From: an uncultured Dysosmobacter sp.
GTDB taxonomy: Bacteria; Bacillota; Clostridia; Oscillospirales; Oscillospiraceae
Direction: 5' to 3'
Length of the DNA stretch: 64,000 nucleotides
NCBI GenBank assembly: GCA_947625655.1
Contig: CANQPD010000010.1
Location: 1-64,000, forward strand
The first letter of the stretch is position 1; every line of letters starts with the position of its first letter. The notes below the pieces were generated by a model. It did not search any database and was not told the origin of the DNA. It saw nothing but the letters and a program-made list of their open reading frames with translations. This document shows positions 62,909 through 64,000 of the stretch, piece by piece. Made by a program: the position numbers and the translations under genes.

Positions 62909-64000
62909 TCAGCGGGCCATTTTATAAATGTTCCGCATATCCTCCTGCCGCAGCTTTTTGATGCTGCCGGCGACGCCGCCGCAGGCCAGCGCGCATTTTT
63001 CCGCCAGCTCTTCGATCTGCTGGTCCGTGGGAGCGATGCCCAGTTCTTTCAGGGAAGTGGGCATCCCGATGGAGCGGTAAAACGCCTCCATGGCCTCAAT
63101 GCCCCGGAGAGCCAGCTCCAGGTCGCTTCCGGTGTCTGCGACGCCCATGACATTTACCGCGAAGCGGCGGAAACGGTCTGGACGGGCGTCATATACATAT
63201 CGGGCCCAGCTTCCCCAGATGGCGGCCAGTCCCGCGCCATGGGCCACATCAAACATTCCGCCCAGCTCATGCTCCAGCTTGTGGGAGGCAAAATCTCCGC
63301 CGTCATTGCCGCAGCCGGTAAGGCCGTTGTGGGAAAGGCTTCCCGCCCACATGACCTCGGCCCGGGCTTCGTAGTTCTGCGGCGTGTCGTGCAGGATCCT
63401 GGCATTGCGGATGACCGTGCGCATCAGGGCCTCCGCGATGCTGTCTGTGATCTCCATGGTGCCGCCGGCAGTGAAATACCGTTCCATCGTGTGCATCAGG
63501 ATGTCCACACAGCCGCTGGCGGTCTGGTAATCCGGCAGAGTCATGGTCAGAGCAGGGTCCATTACGGCGAATTTGGGGCGTGCCAGGTCATCGTTATAGG
63601 CCCGCTTGATGCCGCCCTCGTCCTTGGTGATGACCGAACCCATGCTCATTTCACTGCCGGAGGCGGCGATGGTCAGCACGACGCCCACAGGCAGACAGGC
63701 CCTGGCGGTGCGGGTCTGCTCATAGAGCTCCCAGACGTCTGCGTCTTCGGCGGCGCCGTACCCAATGGCCTTGGCCGAGTCGATGACACTGCCGCCGCCT
63801 ACCGCCAGGATGAAATCCACACCTTCTTCCCTTGCCAGGGCGATGCCCTCATAGACCAGGGACAGGCGGGGATTGGGCACTACGCCGCCCAGCTCCACAG
63901 AACGGATCCCTTCAAGGGCCAGCGCGCTCCGCACCCGCTCCAGAAGGCCGGAGCGCTTGACGCTGCCGCCGCCGTAATGGATCAAAACCTTTTTGCAGCC
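62909..64000 (-). CDS. Iron-containing alcohol dehydrogenase, 5' end beyond the window
   Basis: At least 363 aa; the frame stays open to the right edge ('KKVLIHYGGGSVKRSGLLERV'), so about 25-30 N-terminal residues are missing. 'LAVGGGSVIDSAKAIGYGA' (NAD(P) site), metal ligands in 'GCVDILMHTMERYF' and 'HKLEHELGGMFDVAHGAGL'. Same class as the gene at 36411 but clearly diverged. Aldehyde reduction in fermentation is the likely role. Confidence 0.92.
   Translation of the reverse strand, partial: GCKKVLIHYGGGSVKRSGLLERVRSALALEGIRSVELGGVVPNPRLSLVYEGIALAREEGVDFILAVGGGSVIDSAKAIGYGAAEDADVWELYEQTRTARACLPVGVVLTIAASGSEMSMGSVITKDEGGIKRAYNDDLARPKFAVMDPALTMTLPDYQTASGCVDILMHTMERYFTAGGTMEITDSIAEALMRTVIRNARILHDTPQNYEARAEVMWAGSLSHNGLTGCGNDGGDFASHKLEHELGGMFDVAHGAGLAAIWGSWARYVYDARPDRFRRFAVNVMGVADTGSDLELALRGIEAMEAFYRSIGMPTSLKELGIAPTDQQIEELAEKCALACGGVAGSIKKLRQEDMRNIYKMAR

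Overview
The window looks like chromosome of a GC-rich, endospore-forming Firmicute of the gut-Clostridia type (Oscillospiraceae-like). The basis is a dense set of sporulation and germination genes (spoIVB, spo0A, spmA/spmB, a GerMN lipoprotein, a cwlJ-like cortex hydrolase with a GerQ-like partner), a CtsR/ClpC stress operon, anaerobe features (2x[4Fe-4S] ferredoxin, iron alcohol dehydrogenases) and Gram-positive promoters and ribosome sites. The species is not determined. I saw no rRNA, tRNA, CRISPR, integrase or phage module.

Layout. 1-8.1 kb: ftsQ, ftsZ, spoIVB, a CPA2-type antiporter, an unknown membrane protein, a Nudix hydrolase and spo0A. 8.1-13.4 kb: a PadR/DUF2812 pair, a TSCPD protein, a glycosyltransferase, the CwlJ/GerQ-like pair and a nitroreductase. 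13.4-21.9 kb: dacF, a ComEA-like protein with a two-component system and GerMN lipoprotein, spmAB, abrB, rsmI, a tRNA methyltransferase and a ferredoxin. 22-28.2 kb: ctsR-mcsA-clpC (no mcsB), recG and a frameshifted zinc-ribbon gene. 28.3-33.5 kb: ECF sigma/anti-sigma, folA-thyA, AraC-MATE. 33.5-35.1 kb: an AT-rich island (XRE regulator, secreted protein, tiny ORFs). 35.1-43.4 kb: AraC regulator, iron alcohol dehydrogenase with a 19-aa peptide gene, 2-hydroxyacid dehydrogenase, FAD oxidoreductase, tocopherol-cyclase-like protein and a large unknown membrane protein. 43.5-48.7 kb: lysine/DAP biosynthesis by the acetylase route. 49-59.9 kb: an MBL-fold hydrolase, then an inositol catabolic operon (iolE, iolB, iolD, zinc-ribbon protein, iolG) divergent from a sugar/inositol ABC transporter. 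60-64 kb: a VanY-like peptidase, an alkyltransferase-like protein, a nitrilase-family amidase, Smr and YjbQ proteins, a 33-aa membrane peptide and a second iron alcohol dehydrogenase cut by the right edge.

How genes work together. The DAP cluster can run from aspartate semialdehyde to LL-DAP: dapA-dapB-dapH behind a lysine riboswitch, with a PatA-like aminotransferase and an M20 deacetylase just upstream. The iol genes and the divergent ABC transporter form a plausible uptake-and-catabolism divergon. The CtsR operon carries its own operators around a sigma-A promoter.

Most unusual points: (i) two copies of a roughly 200-bp, six-hairpin element inside the iol operon, whose unpaired linkers are conserved while several stems differ by compensatory changes, which suggests a structured RNA or structure-selected repeat; (ii) two tiny membrane-peptide genes ending in related sequences, each beside an iron alcohol dehydrogenase; (iii) spoIVB separated from spo0A; (iv) a clean one-base frameshift in a zinc-ribbon gene; (v) an all-synonymous remnant of the dapH 3' end.
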